From assembly GCF_009731355.2 (NCBI RefSeq), contig NZ_AP022810.1:2632001-2696000 (forward strand): a DNA stretch of 64,000 nucleotides, written 5' to 3'. The stretch is from Desulfuromonas sp. AOP6. GTDB lineage: Bacteria; Desulfobacterota; Desulfuromonadia; Desulfuromonadales; SZUA-540. A program made the position numbers and the translations under genes. Numbering within the stretch: the first letter of the stretch is position 1; each line of letters begins with the position of its first letter. The notes under the pieces were generated by a model. That model was not told the origin of the DNA, did no database searches, and worked only from the letters and a program-made list of their open reading frames with translations. Shown here piece after piece: positions 17,416 through 25,916 of this stretch.

Positions 17416-17778
17416 TTATCCGATAAGCTTCTTGACCACCCCGAGCAGCTTGGCCGGGTCGAAGGGCTTGACGAGCCAGCCCGTAGCACCGGCGGCCTTG
17501 CCCTTGGCCTTGAAGTCGTCGCCGGCTTCGGTGGTGAGCATGAGCATGGGGGTGAAGCGGTAGGCCGGCAGTCCCCGCAGATTCTGAATGAGGGTAATAC
17601 CGTCCATGTGGGGCATGTTCAAATCGGTGATGACCAGATCGAAGCTCTGCCCCTGGGCCTGGGTCAAGGCGGCCTGCCCGTCGGCGGCTTCCACCACCTC
17701 GTAACCGGCCCCTTTCAGGGTGAAGCTGACCATTTGCAGAATGGAACGGGAATCGTCTGCTGCCAGAATTTTTTTCAT
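17416..17778 (-). CDS. cheY: Chemotaxis response regulator CheY
   Basis: This is a single-domain receiver of 120 residues: acidic pair in AADDSRS, phospho-Asp52 in LVITDLNMPHMDG, switch Thr in MLTTEAG, and Lys in LVKPFDP. There is no output domain. It lies between the soluble receptor-like gene and the STAS gene, so CheA is the likely phosphodonor and the flagellar motor or a signal sink the target. Confidence 0.93.
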   Translation of the reverse strand: MKKILAADDSRSILQMVSFTLKGAGYEVVEAADGQAALTQAQGQSFDLVITDLNMPHMDGITLIQNLRGLPAYRFTPMLMLTTEAGDDFKAKGKAAGATGWLVKPFDPAKLLGVVKKLIG

Positions 17779-17826
17779 GTGTCCTCCGTATGTTCTAAGT
17801 TTGCAAGCCGCGCCAGGGCGGCATCA

Positions 17827-19020
17827 TTAAAAGAGTTCGATGGAGCCTTCATCCAGGGTCTTCTGCGACACGGGGTTGTGCTGGGCTTGCTCCACCAGGA
17901 TGGCGGCCTGTCCGAGCACATCTCTGAGGGCTCGCAGACGGGCACAGCCGTCGGCCGCGCCCTCCTCTTCCCCATCCTCCGAAACTTTCCCCAAAGGCAG
18001 GGAGGCGAGGTCGTTCAGAACAGCTTCCAGCACCCCCATGCGACCGTTGACATGGCCGAGCACCTGATGGGCCATGTCCTGAAACTGCAGGGAGGTCACC
18101 AGGGAGCGCACCTCCAGGCCGACGCTCTCGGCGATGGCGGAAATCTGGGCGGCGGACTGTTCCACCTGGCTGTCGAATTCGCGACTCTTCTGCAAAAGAC
18201 CGGAGACGCGGCCGCGGGCATCAGCCACCATATGGGCATCCTGGGCGGCCATCTGCTCCATGGCGGCGCCGACAGCGCCCAGCCCGTCGGAAATACCGCT
18301 GACCGCGTCGCCAATCTGGTCGCTGAAGCGGTTGGAGCGAGCCGACAGATTGCGCACCTCTTCGGCGACGACGGCAAAACCCTTCCCCGCCTCGCCGGCT
18401 CGCGCCGCCTCAATAGCAGCGTTCAGCGCCAGCATGTTGGTCTGCCGGGCGATGGTGCGGATTTCCCCCAACTGGCTGAGAACCGAGGAAAAGCGGGTAT
18501 TGGTCTGCTGCATCTCGCGGATGAGCCGCTCGGCCACCTGCCCGTTTTTTTCGGCCGCCTCGACGAAACCGAGGAGCACCGTCTCGATCTCGGAAAGAAA
18601 GGAGGCCAAGGTCTGCTTCCCCCCCTGGGAATCACCGTTGTTCTCCGCCTTGCCGGTCAGCTGCAGCGACAGGTTCTGCTGCTGGCGGGTCTGCTGTTCA
18701 AGACCGGTAAATCCCTGCACCAGTCGGTTGATGGCGTCGTCGAGAATGCCCTGCACCTGCGTATTTTCCGAACGCATGCTGGCGAACTGGCCGTTGAACT
18801 TTTCCTGCAGGTCGGCCATAAGAGTCTGGGTCACCTGCTCCAGCTCAATCACGCCTTCGGTGACGGCCAGGTTACCGGCCGGATCTTCCCCGCCCTGATC
18901 CTGCTTCCTGGAACGCAGCCGACAGGCAATCGCCTCGGCCGCTTTTTGGGTTCCGCTCTGCAGCGGCGGCATGACCCGGCTGAAAACCTTCTGACTGAAT
19001 CGGGACATCTGTGACAGCAT
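17827..19020 (-). CDS. Soluble methyl-accepting-type chemotaxis protein
   Basis: The 397-residue protein has no transmembrane segment. Its centre carries a receptor-type signalling tip ([29 protein letters not shown], interrupted here as three motifs [17 protein letters not shown] and GKGFAVV). The C-terminal part has [14 protein letters not shown], a motif common in cytoplasmic receptor-like proteins that lack a sensor domain. It probably joins cytoplasmic CheA-CheW arrays or interferes with them. The start at 19020 is chosen because AAGGAAA precedes it; an upstream in-frame ATG at 19047 lacks a good ribosome site. It lies 47 bp before cheY. Confidence 0.82.
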   Translation of the reverse strand: MLSQMSRFSQKVFSRVMPPLQSGTQKAAEAIACRLRSRKQDQGGEDPAGNLAVTEGVIELEQVTQTLMADLQEKFNGQFASMRSENTQVQGILDDAINRLVQGFTGLEQQTRQQQNLSLQLTGKAENNGDSQGGKQTLASFLSEIETVLLGFVEAAEKNGQVAERLIREMQQTNTRFSSVLSQLGEIRTIARQTNMLALNAAIEAARAGEAGKGFAVVAEEVRNLSARSNRFSDQIGDAVSGISDGLGAVGAAMEQMAAQDAHMVADARGRVSGLLQKSREFDSQVEQSAAQISAIAESVGLEVRSLVTSLQFQDMAHQVLGHVNGRMGVLEAVLNDLASLPLGKVSEDGEEEGAADGCARLRALRDVLGQAAILVEQAQHNPVSQKTLDEGSIELF

Positions 19021-19052
19021 GAGATTTCCTTTTTTTGATGATTCCAATGGGC

Positions 19053-19442
19053 TTATTCCTTTGAAGAGACTTTATGCCCCAGGATCGAGGCGACCAGGCT
19101 CTGCGCAGGGGCCAGGGGGAGTTCCTTTTCCGCCAGTGATTCCCCCTGGAAGAACAGCTGTCGCGCCAGGCCGCCCTGCACATCGAGCAAGAGCAGAGGT
19201 CTCTCCCCTTCCTGGCGGCACAGTCCTTCAAGAAAATTCGATTTGCGCACCTCGCTCCAGCGGCCCGTCACCAGAACCATAGCCGGTTGCGGCTGCTGAT
19301 CCCCATAGAGCGAAAGCCAATTGATGGCCTCCTCCAAACCCTTGACGTAGACCACCTGATAGCCGGCCAGCTCCAGAAGAAACCCGGTGGATGTGGACGG
19401 TGTGTAATTCTGTTCGCAATACAAAATCATCTGACGGTTCAT
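19053..19442 (-). CDS. Degenerate receiver-like protein, first gene of the che operon
   Basis: I do not recognise a named family. The 129-residue product has the strand-helix rhythm of a receiver domain ([45 protein letters not shown]), but the acidic pocket and phospho-Asp are missing. It is therefore best called a pseudo-receiver. The ATG at 19442 follows AGAGGAG, which is rather close. It is the first gene after the sigma-54 promoter at 19483-19498 and ends 32 bp before the next gene, so it is probably co-expressed with the che operon. Confidence 0.55.
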   Translation of the reverse strand: MNRQMILYCEQNYTPSTSTGFLLELAGYQVVYVKGLEEAINWLSLYGDQQPQPAMVLVTGRWSEVRKSNFLEGLCRQEGERPLLLLDVQGGLARQLFFQGESLAEKELPLAPAQSLVASILGHKVSSKE

Positions 19443-19482
19443 AACTCCTCTACTTTGGCAGCACTTCATGATCATCTACTTG

Positions 19483-19498
19483 AGCAAGGGCAATGCCA
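19483..19498 (-). promoter_or_regulatory. Sigma-54 promoter of the che operon
   Basis: Read leftwards the site is TGGCAT-TGCCC-TTGCT, with the invariant GG and GC dinucleotides at -24 and -12 and one mismatch to TGGCAC-N5-TTGCW. The predicted start is near 19472, about 30 bp before the first gene. Three palindromic elements lie 75-164 bp upstream. Confidence 0.78.
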
Positions 19499-19555
19499 AA
19501 CCGTATACGCTTTATAAGTTATTGGTTTTAAATAGGTTTAGCTCTTTTATAAAAA

Positions 19556-19587
19556 CAAAAAGGCTGCAACCAGGGTTGCAGCCTTTT
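19556..19587. terminator. Bidirectional hairpin containing a GCAACC-N2-GGTTGC palindrome
   Basis: AAAAAGGCTGCAACC-AG-GGTTGCAGCCTTTTT is a near-perfect hairpin with A/T tracts on both sides. It can terminate leftward transcription from the kinase/regulator pair. Its core, GCAACC-AG-GGTTGC (19566-19579), is the same palindrome as the enhancer-like sites at 19655-19668 and 55222-55235. It is centred 74.5 bp upstream of the -24 element. Confidence 0.8.
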
Positions 19588-19636
19588 TAAAATAAAATCA
19601 ATGTTTTGTAATGTTTTTGGTGTGTTAGACGATATT

Positions 19637-19670
19637 TCCACCAAAGTTGACAGTGCAACCCTGGTTGCAC
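19637..19670. promoter_or_regulatory. Paired enhancer-like palindromes upstream of the che promoter
   Basis: The perfect 18-bp palindrome GTGCAACCCTGGTTGCAC (19653-19670) is centred 163.5 bp from the -24 T. A degenerate copy, TCCACCAAAGTTGA (19637-19650), is centred exactly 18 bp closer to the promoter. The same pair with the same 18-bp offset occurs at 55204-55235. Distance and symmetry fit upstream activating sites for a sigma-54 activator. The binding protein is inferred, not shown. Confidence 0.7.
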
Positions 19671-19677
19671 CCTTCCA

Positions 19678-21099
19678 TCAGGAAGCGGTGGGGTTTTTCT
19701 TCAGCCTTTTACTCAAAGCCTGCCGGGATATACCCAGCATGCCCGCGGCGATGCCCTGATTCCCGTTGGCCCGGCGCATGGCTTCGACCACCAGTTGGGA
19801 CGCGGCTTCTTCGATGGTGGGCAACCTTACGGGAAATGAGCAGGTGGCAGCGGCCGCCGTCGTCTCGCCCGAGCCGGATATCTCCGCCCTGCCGTAAGAT
19901 TCCCCCATGGCCTTTTTGAAGGCCGCCATGGAAAGTTTACCCGATTCGTGCAGACTCACAGCGTCGTAGACCATGGCGCGGAGCTCACGGACATTGCCGG
20001 GAAAATGATAGCTGCCGAGCAGCGCCAGGAGTTCAGGGGGTGGCGTAGGGCGTTTTTTGCCCAACTCTTCGGCGGCCTCCGTCAGAAAGCATTCGAGCAG
20101 TAGGACCAGGTCGTCACGGCGCTGGCGCAGCGGCGGCACCTGGGCGTGGTGCCCGCGCAGCCGGTAGTACAGGTCCTTGCGAAAACGCCCCTGCTGCTGC
20201 AGCAGCTCCAGGTCCTGATTGGTGGCCACCACGATACGGGCCCGGCAGCGCTTGAGCTTGTCGCTGCCCAGGGGGAGGTACTCACCCTCCTGCAGCAGAC
20301 GCAGGAGCTTGACTTGCGACAGGGGGCTGAGATCCCCGATCTCGTCGAGGAAGAGTGTGCCGGCTGCGGCCTGCTCAATCATGCCAGGGCGCTGCTGATC
20401 GGCGCCGGTGAAGGCGCCGCGCACATGACCGAAAAGGGTATCGGAGAAAACATTGTCATCGAGCCCTGCTACATTGACGGCGACCCAGGGTTCCTCTTTG
20501 CGGCTGAGCAGATGAACGGCTTTGGCCAGCAGTTCCTTGCCGACGCCGCTCTCGCCCGTAATGAGAACCGGCTGCCCGCTCGGCGCCACCGCTTCAAGGT
20601 AGCGGAACAGGGCCAGCATGCGTGGGTTTTGGGTATGTATGCGACTGAACGCTTCAGGGGTGCGCAGCTCTTCGTTGAGAACCTGCTGCTGAAGGGCGCG
20701 ATTTTCGCCCTGCAGTTCGAGAAAGCGCAGGGCGCGATGGATTCCGGCCAGGAGCGGACCTTCTTCCGATGTTTTCACCAGAAAATCGAAGGCGCCGAGC
20801 TGCATGCATTGCACCGCCGTTTCGACCTGATTGAGGGCCGTATTGACGATAACGGGGATCTCGGGATACTGCTCGACAAGCAGGGGCAGCAGTTCATCGC
20901 CCGGCAGATGGGGCATGGTCAGATCGAGCAGGATCAGACTCACCGGACGCTCGGCCAGAATCCCCAGCACCCGGCGGCTGTCCTGACATTCGATGATGTC
21001 GGTGAACCCCCCGCTGCGCTGCAGGGTGCGGCTCAGTGCCCGCAGCCATAGGGGTTCATCATCGACCAGCAGCAGGGACTTGTTGTGGCATATGGGCAT
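19678..21099 (-). CDS. Sigma-54-dependent response regulator (REC-AAA+-Fis), candidate activator of the che operon
   Basis: This is a 473-residue NtrC-family activator. The receiver has acidic residues in LLVDDEP and phospho-Asp59 in LILLDLTMPHL. The AAA+ domain has Walker A GESGVGKE, the sigma-54-contacting loop GAFTGA (in RGAFTGADQQ), Walker B TLFLDEIGDL and an R-finger region. The Fis-type helix-turn-helix is at the end (NQGIAAGMLGISRQALSKRL). Its ATG is six bases after the kinase stop, with AGAGGAG inside the kinase gene. It ends 7 bp before the enhancer-like palindrome, directly upstream of the che operon, which makes it the leading candidate regulator of that operon. Confidence 0.93.
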   Translation of the reverse strand: MPICHNKSLLLVDDEPLWLRALSRTLQRSGGFTDIIECQDSRRVLGILAERPVSLILLDLTMPHLPGDELLPLLVEQYPEIPVIVNTALNQVETAVQCMQLGAFDFLVKTSEEGPLLAGIHRALRFLELQGENRALQQQVLNEELRTPEAFSRIHTQNPRMLALFRYLEAVAPSGQPVLITGESGVGKELLAKAVHLLSRKEEPWVAVNVAGLDDNVFSDTLFGHVRGAFTGADQQRPGMIEQAAAGTLFLDEIGDLSPLSQVKLLRLLQEGEYLPLGSDKLKRCRARIVVATNQDLELLQQQGRFRKDLYYRLRGHHAQVPPLRQRRDDLVLLLECFLTEAAEELGKKRPTPPPELLALLGSYHFPGNVRELRAMVYDAVSLHESGKLSMAAFKKAMGESYGRAEISGSGETTAAAATCSFPVRLPTIEEAASQLVVEAMRRANGNQGIAAGMLGISRQALSKRLKKNPTAS

Positions 21100-21104
21100 T
21101 TCAA

Positions 21105-23102
21105 CTACTCCTCTGGCGCGACGGGCAGGCGCAGAATCGCCCGCGTCCCCACCCCCGGTGTCGACTCGAAAGACAGGGTGCCGCCGTGTTCCCGCACGAT
21201 GCGTGACGACACGGACAGGCCCAGTCCCGTGCCCCCCTCTTCGCGCCGCGTGGTAAAGAACGATTCGGTGAGGCGGGGCAGATTCTCGGGGGCGATGCCC
21301 ACCCCCTGATCACTGACTTCAAAAACCACTTCTGCCGCCGCGGCGTCGAAGGAGGTGCGTATGCTGATGGCGCGGTTGCGGTCCGGCAGGGCCTGACAGG
21401 CGTTGACCACCAGGTTGATGATGACCTGCTCGATGCGCTGCATGTTGCCATGCAGGGGTGGCAGGTCCGTCGCATAGTGCGTGGAAAAATGGTCGGTGGC
21501 CTTATGGATGGGGTTGGCGACCAGGCGCAGAGCGGCCTGCACCGCCTCATGGAGGAAAAAGTTCTCGTGGCGGTCTGAGTGTTCACGCCGCACGAACTCC
21601 TTCAGATCCTCGACGATGCGCTTGATGCGGCGGGCGCCGCCCTGAACCTCGTCCAGCACAAGAGGGATTTCCTCGCGCATGCGTCTGTAGGGAAAGCCGG
21701 CGAACTCACCATCCGGCGCGTCGCGGAAATGAGCATCGAGAATGGGCAGGGATTCGCTGAAGACGTCCTGCAGCAGGGGAAGGTTGAGCAGGATGAGAGC
21801 GTTGGGGTTATTGATCTCATGGGCCACCCCTGCCGTCAGTTCCCCCAGGGCCGCCAGACGGCTTGATTGGTTGGCCTCTTCGCGCAGCTTGAGCTTTTCG
21901 GTAATATCGCTGGCCAGCTCGATGACCTGGCGCACGGTTCCATTCTCATCCTTCAGGGGAAAAGTCTTAACTCCCCAGATGCGGCCATCGGGAGTGGAGA
22001 TGACCTCCTCCGCCGCTTCGCCCGTGGCGAAGGTAATTCGAGCCGGGCAGTTAAGGCAAGGATTATCGGTCATGTAATGGCAGATCTTCCCGACCATCTC
22101 CTCTGGGGAGACATCTATATAAGCGGCCGAACTCTTGTTAGCCCAGACAATCTTGAAATTACGGTCCAGCAAATGAAGAACATCAGGAATGCCGTCGAGC
22201 AGAGTTTTCAACTGGTCAGAGAGTTCGCGTTTCTGCTGTTCGCTTTCACGCAAAGCCTTTTCGCGCTCTTCAATCGTCGTGGCCATGGCCTTGAATGCCG
22301 TCGAAACTTCGCCGATTTCATCCTCAGGTCCTTCAGGCACGGCAATCCGGTAGTCGCCAGCCGCCACGGCCAGGGCAGCCTGGCGCAGCGGCCGTAAACG
22401 GTTCAGAATGAAGACACTGAGCAGGGTGATAAGAGCGAGGAAAAGAATCAGGTAGCCGATCAGATGATCGACAAAATTCATCCAGAACAGACGGTTGGTC
22501 ATGGTTTTAACTGAAGTTCCCGGCATTTTGATGCTGAAAATACCGACAAGTTGCCCTACCCCGTAGTCATAGCCCGCATCATAGCGGGCCCGTATGCTGG
22601 CGGGAGCGGTAGCATTCTGACCGTGGCAGGTGAGGCAGTAGGTCTCTGTCCGGATGGGGGTGGCGTAATGGTAGATCGTTTGGTCTGATTCTGCCCGATA
22701 GACGTGCAGACGCTCCGTTTCGGCGGGCTTTTCGCGAAAATAGGCGATGGCCTGGCGCTCCATATCGTCCGCCAGGTTATCCGCATTGCGGGGATTTTCC
22801 GAGACGTTATTGAAGCTGATACCGCTTGGATTGCGGGTAGAGAAATCCTTGGAGATGCGCAGCAGGGCGTGGGCCGGGAGAAAACCAAGGGTCTCGTCGG
22901 TAAGAGGGAGGCCGCTGTCGATAAACTGGTGGTGATAGACCTGGCGGGTGGCCATGACCATGCTGTGCAGGGCCCGGGCTTCATTCAATTTGACTTCACG
23001 CACCTCCCAATCCACCCCATGGTAGCGCAGAACTTCTACCAGAAGCAGGGAAACGGCGAAGATGACAAGCATGGCCCAGGTCAGACGGGTACGCAGTCGC
23101 AT
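21105..23102 (-). CDS. Sensor histidine kinase with periplasmic c-type heme domain and PAS
   Basis: The 665-residue kinase has TM1 (about 8-26). A periplasmic DUF3365-like domain follows, with a heme motif CLTCH at 156-160. Next are TM2 (about 200-225), HAMP, a PAS whose C-terminal part carries CLNCP, HisKA with phospho-His in AHEINNP, and HATPase (NLVVNACQAL, DQGVGI, GGTGLGL). It should phosphorylate the regulator encoded immediately downstream. Heme could let it read redox state or a gas, by analogy with this domain family. The start at 23102 has GGAG five bases upstream and is preferred to 23120. Confidence 0.92.
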   Translation of the reverse strand: MRLRTRLTWAMLVIFAVSLLLVEVLRYHGVDWEVREVKLNEARALHSMVMATRQVYHHQFIDSGLPLTDETLGFLPAHALLRISKDFSTRNPSGISFNNVSENPRNADNLADDMERQAIAYFREKPAETERLHVYRAESDQTIYHYATPIRTETYCLTCHGQNATAPASIRARYDAGYDYGVGQLVGIFSIKMPGTSVKTMTNRLFWMNFVDHLIGYLILFLALITLLSVFILNRLRPLRQAALAVAAGDYRIAVPEGPEDEIGEVSTAFKAMATTIEEREKALRESEQQKRELSDQLKTLLDGIPDVLHLLDRNFKIVWANKSSAAYIDVSPEEMVGKICHYMTDNPCLNCPARITFATGEAAEEVISTPDGRIWGVKTFPLKDENGTVRQVIELASDITEKLKLREEANQSSRLAALGELTAGVAHEINNPNALILLNLPLLQDVFSESLPILDAHFRDAPDGEFAGFPYRRMREEIPLVLDEVQGGARRIKRIVEDLKEFVRREHSDRHENFFLHEAVQAALRLVANPIHKATDHFSTHYATDLPPLHGNMQRIEQVIINLVVNACQALPDRNRAISIRTSFDAAAAEVVFEVSDQGVGIAPENLPRLTESFFTTRREEGGTGLGLSVSSRIVREHGGTLSFESTPGVGTRAILRLPVAPEE

Positions 23103-23179
23103 GGGGTCTCCGGGTGTCAATAAATTGGCAAGCTGGTGGTCCGGAGGAGATCAATGCAAACGGCATGCCGCCGGCTGGT

Positions 23180-23887
23180 CTAAAGACCCAGGTAGGCCTT
23201 TTTCACTTCATCGTTATTGAGCAGGTTTGTGGCGGAGTCGACCAGGGTGATGCGACCGTTTTCCATAACATAGCCGCGGTCAGCCAGCTTGAGAGCCTGG
23301 TTGGCGTTCTGCTCCACCAGCAGCACCGTGGTGCCGTATTCCTTGTTGACCTTGCGAATGATCTCGAAGATCTGCTGGATGATCAGGGGCGCCAACCCCA
23401 GCGAGGGTTCGTCGAGAAGCAGCAGGCTGAGGCGAGCCATAAGAGCGCGGGAGATGGCCAGCATCTGCTGTTCGCCGCCGGAGAGAGTGCCGCCGAGCTG
23501 ATGGCGGCGCTGGGCGAGGATGGGAAAAAGCTCGAGGATGATCTGCAGATCCTGCTGGGCCTTTTCTTTGTCCTTGCGCAGAAAGGCCCCCATCTCCAGA
23601 TTTTCCATGACCGTCATATTGGGGAAGATGCGTCGTCCTTCCGGCACCTGGCAGATGCCGAGCTGCACGATTTTTTCGGGGCTCATGCCGTGAATGGGCG
23701 CTCCCTTGAAATAGATTTCGCCCCGGCGCGGCGGCACGATGCCGCAGATGGACATGAGGGTGGTGGTCTTGCCGGCGCCGTTGGCCCCGATGAGGGCGAC
23801 GATCTCCCCTTCGGCGATGTCGATGGAAACATCGTGCAGGGCCTGGATATTGCCGTAGTAGGTCTGGACGTTGCGCAGGCTAAGCAT
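23180..23887 (-). CDS. livF: Branched-chain amino-acid ABC transporter ATPase LivF
   Basis: This is the second ATPase of a high-affinity branched-chain amino-acid importer. The 235-residue protein has Walker A GANGAGKTTT, the LivF feature VPEGRRIFPNMTVMENL, signature LSGGEQQMLA and Walker B LLLLDEPSLGLAP. The start at 23887 is preceded by GAGAGGAAG; an ATG at 23902 contains that ribosome site and is rejected. It overlaps livG by 8 bp and is the last gene of livJHMGF. Confidence 0.95.
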   Translation of the reverse strand: MLSLRNVQTYYGNIQALHDVSIDIAEGEIVALIGANGAGKTTTLMSICGIVPPRRGEIYFKGAPIHGMSPEKIVQLGICQVPEGRRIFPNMTVMENLEMGAFLRKDKEKAQQDLQIILELFPILAQRRHQLGGTLSGGEQQMLAISRALMARLSLLLLDEPSLGLAPLIIQQIFEIIRKVNKEYGTTVLLVEQNANQALKLADRGYVMENGRITLVDSATNLLNNDEVKKAYLGL

Positions 23888-24668
23888 GGACTTCCTCTCC
23901 AAGGTACGCCTCGATGACGCGGGGATTGTGCCGGATCTCCTGGGGAGCGCCTTCGGCGATCTTCTTGCCGTATTCCATGACCGTGATGCGGTCGGAGATG
24001 TTCATAACCAGCTTCATGTCGTGTTCGATGAGCAGAATGGCCATGCCGTCTTCGTCGCGGATGCGGACGATGAGTTCATCGAGGACCCGGGTTTCCTGGG
24101 GATTCATCCCCGCCGCCGGCTCGTCGAGAAGCAGCAGAAAGGGATCGGTGGCCATGGCGCGGGCGATTTCCAGACGGCGCATGGCGCCATAGGGGAGATT
24201 GCGGGCGAATTCATTGGCGAAAGACGCCAGGCCGACCTTCTGCAGCAGACGGTAGCTCTTCTCGATGGTGTCGACCTCTTCCTGCCGCGTTTTTTTGCCG
24301 CGCAGGATGGCACCGAGGATGCTGGTACTGGTGCGGCAGTGGCAGCCGATCATGACGTTTTCAAGCACGGTCATGGCCGGGAAGAGGCGGATGTTCTGAA
24401 AGGTACGGGCCATGCCGAGAGTGGTTATCCGGTTCGGCTTCAGGCCGTTGATACGGCGTCTCTGCCCCTTGGGCGGATGGATGAGGACATCCCCCCGGCT
24501 CGGCTTGTAGATGCCGGTGACGCAGTTGAAGAAGGTCGTCTTGCCGGCGCCGTTGGGGCCGATCAGGGCGACGATTTCCCCCGGACCCACCTGGAGGTCG
24601 ACCCCGTCAATGGCCCGCAGGCCGCCGAAATCCATGGTCAGATTGCTGACTTCAAGCAGTTTTTCCAT
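23880..24668 (-). CDS. livG: Branched-chain amino-acid ABC transporter ATPase LivG
   Basis: The 262-residue ATPase has Walker A GPNGAGKTTF, the LivG-specific long insertion around ARTFQNIRLFPAMTVLENVM, YGAMRRLEIARAMA in place of the canonical signature, and Walker B LLLLDEPAAGMNP. The start at 24668 gives the family length and follows GGGGA. Starts at 24677 and 24713 lack ribosome sites. It overlaps the 3' end of livM by 17 bp. Confidence 0.94.
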   Translation of the reverse strand: MEKLLEVSNLTMDFGGLRAIDGVDLQVGPGEIVALIGPNGAGKTTFFNCVTGIYKPSRGDVLIHPPKGQRRRINGLKPNRITTLGMARTFQNIRLFPAMTVLENVMIGCHCRTSTSILGAILRGKKTRQEEVDTIEKSYRLLQKVGLASFANEFARNLPYGAMRRLEIARAMATDPFLLLLDEPAAGMNPQETRVLDELIVRIRDEDGMAILLIEHDMKLVMNISDRITVMEYGKKIAEGAPQEIRHNPRVIEAYLGEEVHA

Positions 24669-25896
24669 GTTCCCCATTGCCGGCGGGTTCTGCGGAGAGA
24701 CCGCGATATTCATATTTACGGCGGATGTTGCTGACCAGCCCCTGGGGCCGGAAGATCATCATCAGCACCATCACCGCCCCGAACACCAGCATGCGGTAGT
24801 CGGCGAAGGCCCGCAGGTACTCGGGCATGAGGATCAGCACCAGAGCCGCCACGATGACCCCGACGATGGAGCCCATGCCGCCGAGAACGACGATGGAGAG
24901 CACGATGGCCGACTCCATGAAGGTAAAGCTGTTGGGGTTGATGTAGGTGTTGCGAGCGGCGAAAATGACCCCCACCAGACCGGCCCAGAAGGCGCCGAGG
25001 GCGTAGGCGGACAGCTTGGTGCGGGCCATGTCGATGCCCATGGCTACGCAGGCGATCTCGTCCTCGCGCAGGGCGATCCAGGCCCGGCCGATGCGGGAAT
25101 CCTTCAGCCGGTTGACGACGAAGATGGTGAACAACACCAGCAGGATCATCAGGTAGTAGGTATAGATCGTCGCCCCTTCGATACTCATGTCAAGGCCGAA
25201 GAGACCGGGCCTGTCGATATTGGCGATCCCCTTGGCTCCGTTGGTAACGACTTCCCAGTTCTCGATGACGATTTTAGCGATGGACCCGAAGCCGAGGGTG
25301 ACGATGGCGAGATAGTCACCGCGCAGCCGGAGAATGGGGAAGCCCAGCAGGGTGCCGAGTAGAGCGCCGGCCAGCCCGCCCAGAGGGAGGCAGATCCAGA
25401 AGCCCAGGCCGAACTGCGTATTGAGCAGGGCGTAGGTGTAGGCTCCGATGGCGAAAAAGGCGACGTAGCCCAGGTCGAGCAAGCCGGCCAGCCCGACGGT
25501 GATGTTGAGGCCCAAACCCAAAACGACGAAAATGAGAGCCAGCACCATGATGTTGACCTGGTAGACGTCAAAGATCCAGGGGAAGAGAACCGCAAAAGCC
25601 AGGACAGCCCCGATGAGGGGACGGTAGATCTTGGCCTCCTCCAGGATGCGCTGGCCGATTCCCGGCCGCACATTTTCTTCCCCCATCTCCATCTTTTTCG
25701 AACGTTTCGCCCGCCGCGCCAGGGCCCAGCGCCAGATGAAGGAAAGCGCAAAGGCACCAAGGCCAACCCAGAGGACGTTAAACCAGCGCCACTCCACCAG
25801 GTTCTTGAGGGTGTTGACCCTCACCACCACGAAGGGAAAGGTGAGGAACATGAACCAGAGCGCAATGCCGAGAGAATGTTTGATGTGTGCCAACAT
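24652..25896 (-). CDS. livM: Branched-chain amino-acid ABC transporter permease LivM
   Basis: The 414-residue permease is longer than many LivM proteins. Residues 1-75 add two predicted membrane spans and a basic loop (RWALARRAKRSKK) before the conserved permease core. The core contains GLGLNITVGLAGLLDLGYVAF, RLRGDYLAIVTLGF, the ATPase-contact loop RIGRAWIALREDEIACVAMGI and the terminal helix ending FRPQGL. It pairs with LivH. It follows livH by 20 bp. Confidence 0.95.
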   Translation of the reverse strand: MLAHIKHSLGIALWFMFLTFPFVVVRVNTLKNLVEWRWFNVLWVGLGAFALSFIWRWALARRAKRSKKMEMGEENVRPGIGQRILEEAKIYRPLIGAVLAFAVLFPWIFDVYQVNIMVLALIFVVLGLGLNITVGLAGLLDLGYVAFFAIGAYTYALLNTQFGLGFWICLPLGGLAGALLGTLLGFPILRLRGDYLAIVTLGFGSIAKIVIENWEVVTNGAKGIANIDRPGLFGLDMSIEGATIYTYYLMILLVLFTIFVVNRLKDSRIGRAWIALREDEIACVAMGIDMARTKLSAYALGAFWAGLVGVIFAARNTYINPNSFTFMESAIVLSIVVLGGMGSIVGVIVAALVLILMPEYLRAFADYRMLVFGAVMVLMMIFRPQGLVSNIRRKYEYRGLSAEPAGNGEHGKTA

Positions 25897-25916
25897 GGTT
25901 TATACTCCCGCCGCCG

